Assembly (NCBI RefSeq): GCF_022662375.1
Contig: NZ_JAKNQL010000009.1
Location: 124,001-188,000 of the forward strand
DNA from: Pseudomonas sp. CROZ-RG-20F-R04-15
GTDB taxonomy: Bacteria > Pseudomonadota > Gammaproteobacteria > Pseudomonadales > Pseudomonadaceae
Length of the DNA stretch: 64,000 bases
Direction: 5' to 3'
The number at the start of each line of letters is the position of its first letter. The first letter of the stretch is position 1. The position numbers and the translations under genes were made by a program. The notes under the pieces were generated by a model, which was given only the letters and a program-made list of their open reading frames with translations, ran no database searches and was not told where the DNA came from. This document shows positions 55,438-63,017 of the stretch, one piece after another.

Positions 55438-55545
55438 GATCGTTCCCACGCTCCGCGTGGGAATGCAGCCCTGGACGCTCTGCGTCCCAAGAGCCGAACG
55501 CGGAGCGTCCGATGAGGCATTCCCACGCAGAGCGTGGGAACGATC
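55438..55545. repeat. GTTCCCACGC-type palindromic element, full copy
   Basis: Inverted ends GATCGTTCCCACGC and GCGTGGGAACGATC with inner GACGCTCTGCGTCC/CGCGGAGCGTCC. Same structure as 14156-14262. Here it lies between two co-directional genes, the LysR gene and the ABC ATPase gene. Confidence 0.85.
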
Positions 55546-55657
55546 TCTGGTGAACCAAAATCCCCGAATACCACTATCGCTCGTTTTTGCCTCGTTGCCA
55601 CATGACGGACGCATTACAACTCTAGGATTGGCCTCATCTGCTTGATGAGGTCTGTCC

Positions 55658-56734
55658 ATGAATCCTGCCATCGCAACTGCCCTGACCAACCCCGGTGCGC
55701 CGATGAAAGTGCGCGGCGTGCAGAAACGCTTCGGCGCGTTCACTGCGCTGGATAACGTCTCCCTCGACGTCGCTGCCGGTGAACTGGTGTGCCTGCTTGG
55801 CCCGTCGGGTTGCGGCAAGACCACGTTGCTGCGTTGCATCGCCGGTCTGGAGAAACAGGACAGCGGCGAGTTGTACCTCGGCGAGCGCGACGTCTCGCAC
55901 CTCGCCCCGCAAGCCCGCGACTACGGGATTCTGTTCCAGTCCTACGCGCTGTTCCCCAATCTGACCGTCGAAGCGAACATTGCCTACGGCCTCGCCGGCA
56001 GCGGTCGTGATGAAGTGCGCCGTCGCGTCGGGCAGATGCTCGAACTGGTCGGCCTCACCGGCAGCGAGAAAAAGTATCCCGGCCAATTATCCGGCGGCCA
56101 ACAGCAACGTGTCGCGCTGGCCCGCGCTCTAGCGCCGGCACCATCTCTGTTATTGCTCGACGAACCGATGTCGGCCCTCGACGCCCGCGTCCGCGAGCAC
56201 CTGTGCACCGAACTGCGCCAACTGCAACGCAACCTCGGCATCACCACACTGATGGTCACGCACAATCAGGACGAAGCCATGCTGATGGCCGACCGCATCG
56301 CGGTGATGAACAACGGCCGCGTCGAGCAGTACGCCACCCCGCAGGAAATCTACAACCGCCCGGCCACACCGTTCGTGGCCGAGTTCGTCGGCCAAGGCAA
56401 TTGGCTGCCCTTCCAGCGCAGCAGCGACACTCACGCGCAGGTCGGCGGAATGAACCTGCGCCTCAGCGACGGCAGCATCCAGCGCGCCTCGGGTCGGTTG
56501 TTCTGCCGCCCGGAAGCGATCAACGTCAATCCACCAGTGCACGAAGAAAACCTGTTTCCGGCCAAAGTCCGCGAGATCACCTTCCTCGGCAATCGCTGCC
56601 GCATGAGTTTCGAACTCGATCAACTGCCGGGCCACGCACTGCTCGCCGAACTCGCCCCGGAAGCCATGCCGCGCCTCGGCGCTCAGCAGATCATGGTCGC
56701 CTTGCCGCCGCGCAGCCTGCAGGTGTTTGCCTGA
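55658..56734 (+). CDS. 2-aminoethylphosphonate-type ABC transporter ATPase (PhnT2 type)
   Basis: A 358-residue ABC ATPase with Walker A GPSGCGKTT (48-56), Q-loop LFQSYALFPNL, signature [15 protein letters not shown], Walker B LLLLDEPMSALD, and a TOBE domain at the C-terminus (about 285-358). The family context (LysR regulator, fused permease and binding protein following) marks it as a putative aminophosphonate importer. It overlaps the permease gene by one base (TGATG). Confidence 0.85.
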   Translation: MNPAIATALTNPGAPMKVRGVQKRFGAFTALDNVSLDVAAGELVCLLGPSGCGKTTLLRCIAGLEKQDSGELYLGERDVSHLAPQARDYGILFQSYALFPNLTVEANIAYGLAGSGRDEVRRRVGQMLELVGLTGSEKKYPGQLSGGQQQRVALARALAPAPSLLLLDEPMSALDARVREHLCTELRQLQRNLGITTLMVTHNQDEAMLMADRIAVMNNGRVEQYATPQEIYNRPATPFVAEFVGQGNWLPFQRSSDTHAQVGGMNLRLSDGSIQRASGRLFCRPEAINVNPPVHEENLFPAKVREITFLGNRCRMSFELDQLPGHALLAELAPEAMPRLGAQQIMVALPPRSLQVFA

Positions 56735-58458
56735 TGAACAGCAACCTCGCGCTGCCGCTACCGCACAAGCAGGTGCGGCAGACTTCGAAAGCCGAGATCG
56801 GCGACCGCCTCTTTGTCGTCGGCGGCAAAGTTGTCTTGCTGCTGTTGCTCGGCGTCGCGGTGTTGCTGCCGTTGCTGGCGATCTTCTGGCGCGGTTTCAG
56901 CAGTGAGGCCGGGCAGGGCGGTGGCTGGGTCGCGGCGAAGGAGATGGTCACCAGCGAGAATTTCCACTGGCTGCTCGGCAACAGTCTGAAAGTTTCCCTC
57001 AGCGTCGCGGCCATCGTCGTACCGCTGGCCTATCTGTTTGCCTACGCGCTGCAACGCACGCTGATTCCGGCGAAAGGTATCTGGCGAGGCATTTCGTTGT
57101 TGCCGCTGATGGCACCGTCGATGCTGCCGGGCATTGCGCTGGTCTATCTGTTCGGCAACCAGGGCATGTTGCGCGGCTTGCTCTCGGACAACATCTACGG
57201 GTTCTGGGGGATTGTGCTGGGCGAGGTGATTTACACCTTCCCGCATGCGCTGATGATTTTGCTCTCGGCGCTGTCGCTGGCCGATGCACGATTGTTCGAT
57301 GCCGCGTCGAGCATGGGCGCCAGTCCGGCCAAGGCTTTCCGCAGCATCACCTGGCCGGCGACACGCCAAGCAGTGTTCGCCGCATTTTGTCTGGTGTTCA
57401 CCCTGACCATCACCGATTTCGGGGTGCCGGTGGTGGTCGGTGGCGACTATCAAGTGCTGGCGCTGGAAGCCTACAAAGCCGTGGTCGGCCAACAGCAATT
57501 CGGTCGCGGCGCGTTGATCGGCATGGTGCTCTTGTTGCCGGCGCTTTTCAGCTTCGGTGTCGATGCTTGGCTGCGCCGCCGTCACGGTGACTCCATGAGC
57601 GGTCGGGCGCAGGTGTTCAAACCGGCGCCGTCGAAGCTGCGCGATGGCTGCTATCTGGCGATCGTCCTGTTGATCAGCGCGGCGTTGATTCTGGTGTTCG
57701 GCATGGCGGTGTTCTCGTCGCTGGTGAAATTCTGGCCGTACAACCTGTCGCTGTCGCTCAACCACTACCAGTTCAACGAAACCGCCGGCGGTGGCTGGCT
57801 GGCCTACAGCAACAGTCTGAAGATGGCCTTGGGCACGGCGCTGATCGGCAGTGTGTTGATCTTCACCGGCGCTTACCTGATGGAGAAAACCCGCAGCCAA
57901 CGTGGCCTCAACCTGGCGTTGCGCATGCTCAGTTTTGTACCGATGGCGGTGCCGGGGCTGGTGCTCGGTCTCGGCTACGTCTTCTTCTTCAACCTCACGG
58001 GTAACCCGTTGCATGTGCTGTACGGGACGATGACCCTGCTGATCGTCTGCACCATCGCGCACTACCTGACCACCGCACAAATGACCGCGACCACCGCGCT
58101 GCGCCAACTCGACGCCGAGTTCGAAGCCGCCGCGTTGTCGCTGAAGGCGCCGCTGTATCGGCACTACCTGCGCGTCACCGTGCCGATCTGCCTACCGGCG
58201 CTGCTCGATATCGTGCGCTACCTGTTCGTCTCGGCGATGACCACGGTGTCGGCGGCGATCTTCCTCTACAGCCCCGACACCATCCTCGCAGCAGTCGCGG
58301 TGTTGAACATGGATGACGCTGGCAACGTCGGCGGCGCGGCGGCGATGTCGACCCTGATTCTGTTCACCTCGGCGGGCGTGTCCTTGCTGCTGGCGTGGGC
58401 TTCGCGCGGCTTGCTGCGCCGTTCTCAAGCCTGGCGGCAAACCGCGCCTGGTCACTGA
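56734..58458 (+). CDS. fused two-domain ABC permease for 2-aminoethylphosphonate (PhnU2 type)
   Basis: A 574-residue permease with about twelve membrane segments in two homologous halves. EAA loops are SSMGASPAKAFRSITWPATR (first half) and LSLKAPLYRHYLRVTVPICL (second half), so one chain replaces the usual dimer of PhnU and PhnV. The start at 56734 overlaps the ATPase stop; the long frame upstream is a different reading of the ATPase gene. It matches the single-permease type of putative aminoethylphosphonate transporter. Confidence 0.9.
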   Translation: MNSNLALPLPHKQVRQTSKAEIGDRLFVVGGKVVLLLLLGVAVLLPLLAIFWRGFSSEAGQGGGWVAAKEMVTSENFHWLLGNSLKVSLSVAAIVVPLAYLFAYALQRTLIPAKGIWRGISLLPLMAPSMLPGIALVYLFGNQGMLRGLLSDNIYGFWGIVLGEVIYTFPHALMILLSALSLADARLFDAASSMGASPAKAFRSITWPATRQAVFAAFCLVFTLTITDFGVPVVVGGDYQVLALEAYKAVVGQQQFGRGALIGMVLLLPALFSFGVDAWLRRRHGDSMSGRAQVFKPAPSKLRDGCYLAIVLLISAALILVFGMAVFSSLVKFWPYNLSLSLNHYQFNETAGGGWLAYSNSLKMALGTALIGSVLIFTGAYLMEKTRSQRGLNLALRMLSFVPMAVPGLVLGLGYVFFFNLTGNPLHVLYGTMTLLIVCTIAHYLTTAQMTATTALRQLDAEFEAAALSLKAPLYRHYLRVTVPICLPALLDIVRYLFVSAMTTVSAAIFLYSPDTILAAVAVLNMDDAGNVGGAAAMSTLILFTSAGVSLLLAWASRGLLRRSQAWRQTAPGH

Positions 58459-58494
58459 TTCCACCTCCGTTCAACTCACTACAGGAAAACGATC

Positions 58495-59520
58495 ATGTTC
58501 AAGCCTATGGCCCTGGCCGCTGCGGTGCTCGCTACTTTCAGCCTGAATGCCTTCGCGTCAAAAACCGAGTTGACGGTGTACACCGCCCTCGAAGCCGAGC
58601 AACTGACCGCCTACAAAGCCGCGTTCGAAAAGGCCAACCCGGACGTCGAGATCAAATGGGTACGTGATTCCACCGGGATCATCACCGCCAAACTGCTCGC
58701 CGAAAAGGCCCGTCCGCAGGCTGACGCGGTGTGGGGCCTGGCGGCGTCGAGCCTGGCGATCCTCGATCAGCAAGGCATGCTGCAAAGCTACGCGCCGAAG
58801 GACCTCGGCAAGATCGGCGCGAACTACCGTGACGCTGCCAACCCGCCAGCCTGGGTCGGTATGGACGTCTGGGCCGCAACGATTTGCTTCAACACTGTCG
58901 AAGCCGAGAAGCAGGGCCTGACTAAACCGGTGAGCTGGCAGGACCTGACCAAGCCTGAGTACAAGGGCAAGATCGTCATGCCCAACCCGGCGTCGTCCGG
59001 CACCGGTTTCCTCGACGTCAGCGCCTGGCTGCAAACCTTCGGCGAGAAGCAGGGCTGGGCCTACATGGACGGGCTGCACCAGAACATCGGCCAGTACGTT
59101 CACTCCGGTTCCAAGCCTTGCAAACTGGCGGCGGCGGGGGAATTCCCGATCGGCATTTCCTTTGAATACCCGGCGGTACAGTTGAAGCGTCAGGGCGCGC
59201 CACTGGACATCATCCTGCCGAAGGAAGGTCTGGGCTGGGAGATCGAAGCGACTGCGGTGATCAAAGGTACGCCGCATGAAGAGGCGGCGAAGAAACTGGC
59301 TGACTTCTCGGCAAGTGCTGAGGCGATGGATCTGTACAAGGAGAACTTCGCTGTTCTTGCACAGCCGGGGATTGCCAAGCCGCAGACTGAATTGCCAGCG
59401 GATTACGAGCAGCGTTTGATCAAGAACGACTTCGCCTGGGCCTCGAAGAATCGTGACGAGATTCTCACCGAGTGGCGCAAGCGTTATGACGGCAAGTCCG
59501 AGAAAGTGGTTGCCAAGTAA
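58495..59520 (+). CDS. putative 2-aminoethylphosphonate periplasmic binding protein (PhnS2 type)
   Basis: A 341-residue extracellular solute-binding protein related to iron(III)-type family proteins. Signal peptide MFKPMALAAAVLATFSLNAFA is followed by SKTELTVYTALEAEQLTAYK, IKWVRDSTGIITAKLLAEKA, PQADAVWGLAASSLAILDQQ and MPNPASSGTGFLDVSAWLQ. It would deliver aminophosphonate to the adjacent transporter. It is 36 bases after the permease gene, with ACAGGAAAA before the start. Confidence 0.85.
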   Translation: MFKPMALAAAVLATFSLNAFASKTELTVYTALEAEQLTAYKAAFEKANPDVEIKWVRDSTGIITAKLLAEKARPQADAVWGLAASSLAILDQQGMLQSYAPKDLGKIGANYRDAANPPAWVGMDVWAATICFNTVEAEKQGLTKPVSWQDLTKPEYKGKIVMPNPASSGTGFLDVSAWLQTFGEKQGWAYMDGLHQNIGQYVHSGSKPCKLAAAGEFPIGISFEYPAVQLKRQGAPLDIILPKEGLGWEIEATAVIKGTPHEEAAKKLADFSASAEAMDLYKENFAVLAQPGIAKPQTELPADYEQRLIKNDFAWASKNRDEILTEWRKRYDGKSEKVVAK

Positions 59521-59545
59521 GATCTTTATCGACTGACAGGGCCCC

Positions 59546-59637
59546 TTCGCGAGCAGACTCGCTCCCACATTGGATCTTCAGTGAACGCAAATGCTGTGGG
59601 CACTAAAAATCCCTGTGGGAGCGAGCCTGCTCGCGAA
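59546..59637. repeat. REP pair (REPIN) inside the phosphonate operon
   Basis: Inverted REP copies at 59546-59568 (GAGCAGACTCGC variant) and 59615-59637 in the 145-base gap between the binding protein and the FAD oxidoreductase genes. All other REPINs in the window lie outside an operon or at its end, so this one may reduce expression of the two downstream enzymes. Confidence 0.9.
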
Positions 59638-59665
59638 AGTGGTCTCTCATGCAGGACATTTCTAA

Positions 59666-60799
59666 ATGACACAACACAAAGACCTGCTCATCGTCGGCGC
59701 CGGCATTCTCGGCCTGTCCCACGCCTACGCCGCCGCCAAACGCGGCCTCAAGGTCGCCGTTTTCGAACGCACCGCCACGCCGCTGGGCGCCTCGGTGCGC
59801 AACTTCGGCCAAGCCCTGGTCACCGGCCAGCCACCGGGCACCATGCTCGAACTGGCCAAGGCCAGCCGCGAGATCTGGGGTGATTGGGCGCAGCTCGCCG
59901 GTTTGCAAATCAAGCGCAACGGTTCCTATCTGTTCGCCCGCACCGAAGCCGAAGAACATCTGCTCGAAGCCTTCTGCAACGGTCGCGCCGTGGAACACGG
60001 TTACAACATTCAATTGCTGCGCGGCGCGGCACTGCGCGACTTGTACAAAGGCCAGTTCAGCCATCACCGCGCCGCCCTTCACGGCATCGACGATCAACAG
60101 CTGTATTCGCGCGAAGCGATCCCTGCATTGATCGATTACCTGCGCCGCGACCTCGGTGTCGAATTTCACTTCTCGACAATGGTGCGCGACGTCGAACCCG
60201 GGCGCCTGCACAGCACCGCCGGGACGTTTACCGCAAAGCAGATCATCGTCTGCTCCGGCCACGACTATCAGACCCTGCTGGCCGAACCGATTGCCGCGCT
60301 CGACCCGCAAATCTGCCGCCTGCAGATGCTCCGGGCCAAACCGCAGATCGATCTGAATCTGCAACACGCCTTGCTCACCGGCCTGAGCTGCGTGCACTAC
60401 GGCGCCTTCGCCGATCTGGCGGAAGCGGCGGCGGTGCAGGCGCATATCCTCCATGAGCAACCGCACCTGCACGACAACGGTATTCACCTGCTGATCAGCC
60501 CGACGCCGTACGGCGAACTGATCATCGGTGACTCGCACCATTACGGCAGCGACCCTTCACCGTTCAACGCCGAGCAGGTGGATGACTGGATGATCGAGTT
60601 GGCCGAGCAGACGCTGGGCTGCAAGGTGCAAGTGGTCGAGCGCTGGCAGGGCGTCTATGGTTCCCGGGGGCCGGGGCCGTTTTCGTTCCTGCGCCCGGCA
60701 CCCGGGCTGAGTGTGGCGCTGATGCACACCGGCGTCGGCATGAGCGTCGGCCCGGCGCTGGCTGAACGCAACGTTGCGCAGTTGCTGGAGGAAATTTGA
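59666..60799 (+). CDS. FAD-dependent oxidoreductase of phosphonate catabolism (DAAO type)
   Basis: A 377-residue glycine-oxidase/DAAO-fold flavoenzyme. The N-terminal FAD motif is LLIVGAGILGLSHAYAAAKR (Gly11, Gly13, Gly16). Other parts are FERTATPLGASVRNFGQALV, AKQIIVCSGHDYQTLL and, near the end, RWQGVYGSRGPGPFSFLRPAPG. It fits the family of FAD proteins repeatedly found with aminophosphonate transporters and an HD partner, thought to oxidise amine or N-methylamine aminophosphonates. It ends by overlapping the HD gene (TGATG). The exact substrate is unproven. Confidence 0.8.
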   Translation: MTQHKDLLIVGAGILGLSHAYAAAKRGLKVAVFERTATPLGASVRNFGQALVTGQPPGTMLELAKASREIWGDWAQLAGLQIKRNGSYLFARTEAEEHLLEAFCNGRAVEHGYNIQLLRGAALRDLYKGQFSHHRAALHGIDDQQLYSREAIPALIDYLRRDLGVEFHFSTMVRDVEPGRLHSTAGTFTAKQIIVCSGHDYQTLLAEPIAALDPQICRLQMLRAKPQIDLNLQHALLTGLSCVHYGAFADLAEAAAVQAHILHEQPHLHDNGIHLLISPTPYGELIIGDSHHYGSDPSPFNAEQVDDWMIELAEQTLGCKVQVVERWQGVYGSRGPGPFSFLRPAPGLSVALMHTGVGMSVGPALAERNVAQLLEEI

Positions 60800-61359
60800 T
60801 GACAGGTCACGAGCAAACCGTCGCCAAGGTATTCGCGCTGTACGAACGCTTTGGCACCAGCGATTACATCGGCGAACCGGTGTCGCAGATCGAGCACATG
60901 TCCCAGGCCGCTGAACTCGCGATCGCCGAAGGTTTTGATGATGAAGTGGTGCTCGCGGCGTTCTTCCATGACATCGGCCATCTGTGTGCCGAGGGCGCGG
61001 AGAACATGGGCGGGTATGGCGTGGTCAGCCATGAACGCCTGGGTGCGGATTATTTGCGTGAGGCCGGTTTCAGTGAGCGTATGGCGCGGCTGGTGGAGTT
61101 TCACGTGCAGGCCAAGCGGTATCTGACGTTGCGTGAGCCGGGGTATTTTGAACGGCTGAGTGAGGCGAGTCGGCGGACGCTGGGGTATCAGGGTGGGGTG
61201 ATGAGCGAGGCTGAGGCGGATGAGTTTGAGCGGGATCCGTTGTGTGCCGTCAGCCTGCGGATGAGGCAGTGGGATGAGTTGGCCAAGGAGATGGCAGTGC
61301 CGGTTATTGATTTGGCGGTTTTGAAGCGCAAGGCTGAGGTTTTGTTGTCGGCCAGATGA
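60799..61359 (+). CDS. PhnZ-like HD-domain diiron oxygenase for phosphonates
   Basis: A 186-residue HD protein. Residues align with characterised PhnZ almost position for position: Tyr23 and Glu26 (DYIGEPV), His33, His57-Asp58 (FFHDIGH), His61, His78 (VVSHER), His102 (FHVQAKR), Lys106, and Asp159 (QWDELAK). PhnZ is a mixed-valent diiron oxygenase that cleaves the C-P bond of 1-hydroxy-2-aminoethylphosphonate to give glycine and phosphate. The start at 60799 overlaps the FAD gene. A PhnZ-type C-P bond cleavage is therefore likely; PhnY hydroxylase is not present in the window. Confidence 0.85.
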   Translation: MTGHEQTVAKVFALYERFGTSDYIGEPVSQIEHMSQAAELAIAEGFDDEVVLAAFFHDIGHLCAEGAENMGGYGVVSHERLGADYLREAGFSERMARLVEFHVQAKRYLTLREPGYFERLSEASRRTLGYQGGVMSEAEADEFERDPLCAVSLRMRQWDELAKEMAVPVIDLAVLKRKAEVLLSAR

Positions 61360-61365
61360 TTGCGA

Positions 61366-61624
61366 CCCTCACCCCAGCCCTCTCCCAGAGGGAGAGGGGG
61401 CCGATCTTCATGCTTTTCAAACCTGAGTTCGACTGGATATCTCAGGTCGATGTAAGACCCAAGAACACCACGGTCAGCCCTCTCTCCCTTTTTCTTTGAG
61501 GAAGAGAGGGGGCCGATTTTCATGCCTTTCAAACCTGAGTTCGACTGGATATCTCAGGTCGACGTATGACGGAAGAACAACACGGTCGGCTCCCTCTCCC
61601 TCCGGGAGAGGGCTGGGGTGAGGG
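61366..61624. repeat. CCCTCACCC-bounded element with internal duplication, 259 bp
   Basis: The ends CCCTCACCCCAGCCCTCTCC and GAGAGGGCTGGGGTGAGGG are inverted. The interior is a tandem duplication of about 112 bases: GGGGCCGATCTTCATGC..CAAACCTGAGTTCGACTGGAT recurs at about 61396 and 61508. The internal CCTTTTTCTTTGAGGAAG stretch is an extra palindromic insertion between the two. It lies between convergent PhnZ-like and DUF3482 genes. Confidence 0.85.
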
Positions 61625-61631
61625 TCGGCGT

Positions 61632-63017
61632 CTACAGCTCCAGCACCTTCCCCACCAACGCCTCAACCTGCTCCTGCCTTTCCGCCTGATTCAACTTCGC
61701 CTGCGGATTCAACGACGACCACTGCGGATGCGCCCGCGCCTTGTTCAACGCTTCCGGCAACTTGCCCTCGCGCCAGGTCTTGTCTTGCGGTGTCGCCACT
61801 TGCACGGCATCCATCGCCGCATGCCCACGCTGATCCAGCGCCAACACCAACTGCCGCTGGCGCAACGCCAACAACCGCAACACCCCATCATCCACGGTCA
61901 GCTCGCGCTGCCCTTTGATCTTGCCCAGCAACCGGCTGCCATAACTGCGCGCCGTTTGCAGCGCACCGCCAGCAATCGCCCCTGCCAACGCCGCCGCGCC
62001 AAGGGTAATCCCGCCAACCAGCAAATCCACCCCAGCCCCCGCCGCCGCACCCGCAGCAATACCGCCACCCACGCGCACACCGAGTTGTTTCAAGGTTTCC
62101 GGGTTGAACAGGTCATCGCCCCAACGCCCGTCCAGCAACGGCAAATCACTCGCCGCCGCATCCTGCGGACGAAACGCATACAGCTTGAGCAGCGCCTCCA
62201 CACACTTCTGCTCGCGCTGACGCACAGCCTTGCGCAGTTCGCTGATGGCTTGCTGTTCCTGCTCCGCCTCGCTGACCACACTGCGCCGGCACGCGGCGCA
62301 GTCGATCAGTAATTCAGCAATCAACCGCGCCGCACTTTGCTGGCGCGCGAGGCGTTGAGCCTGTTGATCAGCAATCAAGCGTTCCAGTTGCGGACGAGCG
62401 TTTTCCAGCAGCAGCGCCAGACTTTCATACAGTCGCCGCTCGCCATCTTCTGGCGGCGCCACACTGTCGAAACGCACCAGTGCATGCAGCCCTAGCCGTG
62501 CCAGCGCCTCGCGCCAATCCGGCTCGCGATGGTTGGCGCTGCTGACAAAATTCAGCACCGGCAGCAGCGGTTTGCCGCAACTGGCGAGCACTTCCAGTTC
62601 ATCGCGGTACTTGGCCAGCACCGGTTCGCGGGCATCAATCACATACAAACCGGCATCGGAAGCGAGCAATTGCCGCAGCACTTTGGCTTCTTGCTCAAAG
62701 CGCTGGCGTGCCTCGCTGCCGTCGAGAAACCGCGCCAGTCGCGCCGGGCCATCGAGGCGTTCGCCGGGGCGTTCCAGACGTTCGAGAAAGTCGAGCAGGG
62801 CGATGGCGTCTTCCAGCCCCGGCGTGTCGTAGAGATCGAGCAACGGCTCGCCGTCCACCGACAACCGCGCACCCTCGACATGCCGCGTGGTGCTCGGGCG
62901 ATGGGAGACTTCGCCGAAGCCGACATCGCGGGTCAGCGTGCGCAACAGCGAAGTCTTGCCGACGTTGGTGTGGCCGACCACGGCGAGTTTCAGCGGCGCT
63001 TTCCAGGCATCAGTCAT
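61632..63017 (-). CDS. DUF3482 GTPase-domain protein
   Basis: A 461-residue protein with an N-terminal GTPase domain (P-loop GHTNVGKTSLLRTL, residues 15-28; Thr in STTRHVEG; DTPGLEDA as the G3 motif; NFVSSAN at G4). The C-terminal part (residues about 290-461) has a small glycine-rich hydrophobic stretch (VRVGGGIAAGAAAGAGVDLL, VGGITLGAAALAGAIAGGAL) likely to insert in or touch the membrane. It overlaps the DUF2868 gene by eight bases, and the two are normally neighbours. Function unknown; membrane stress is a reasonable guess. Confidence 0.85.
   Translation of the reverse strand: MTDAWKAPLKLAVVGHTNVGKTSLLRTLTRDVGFGEVSHRPSTTRHVEGARLSVDGEPLLDLYDTPGLEDAIALLDFLERLERPGERLDGPARLARFLDGSEARQRFEQEAKVLRQLLASDAGLYVIDAREPVLAKYRDELEVLASCGKPLLPVLNFVSSANHREPDWREALARLGLHALVRFDSVAPPEDGERRLYESLALLLENARPQLERLIADQQAQRLARQQSAARLIAELLIDCAACRRSVVSEAEQEQQAISELRKAVRQREQKCVEALLKLYAFRPQDAAASDLPLLDGRWGDDLFNPETLKQLGVRVGGGIAAGAAAGAGVDLLVGGITLGAAALAGAIAGGALQTARSYGSRLLGKIKGQRELTVDDGVLRLLALRQRQLVLALDQRGHAAMDAVQVATPQDKTWREGKLPEALNKARAHPQWSSLNPQAKLNQAERQEQVEALVGKVLEL

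Noticed and set aside
56203..56733. Upstream extension of the permease frame into the ABC ATPase gene
   Set aside because: The extension overlaps a clear ATPase and reads as low-complexity Arg/Ala/Pro; the permease starts at 56734.
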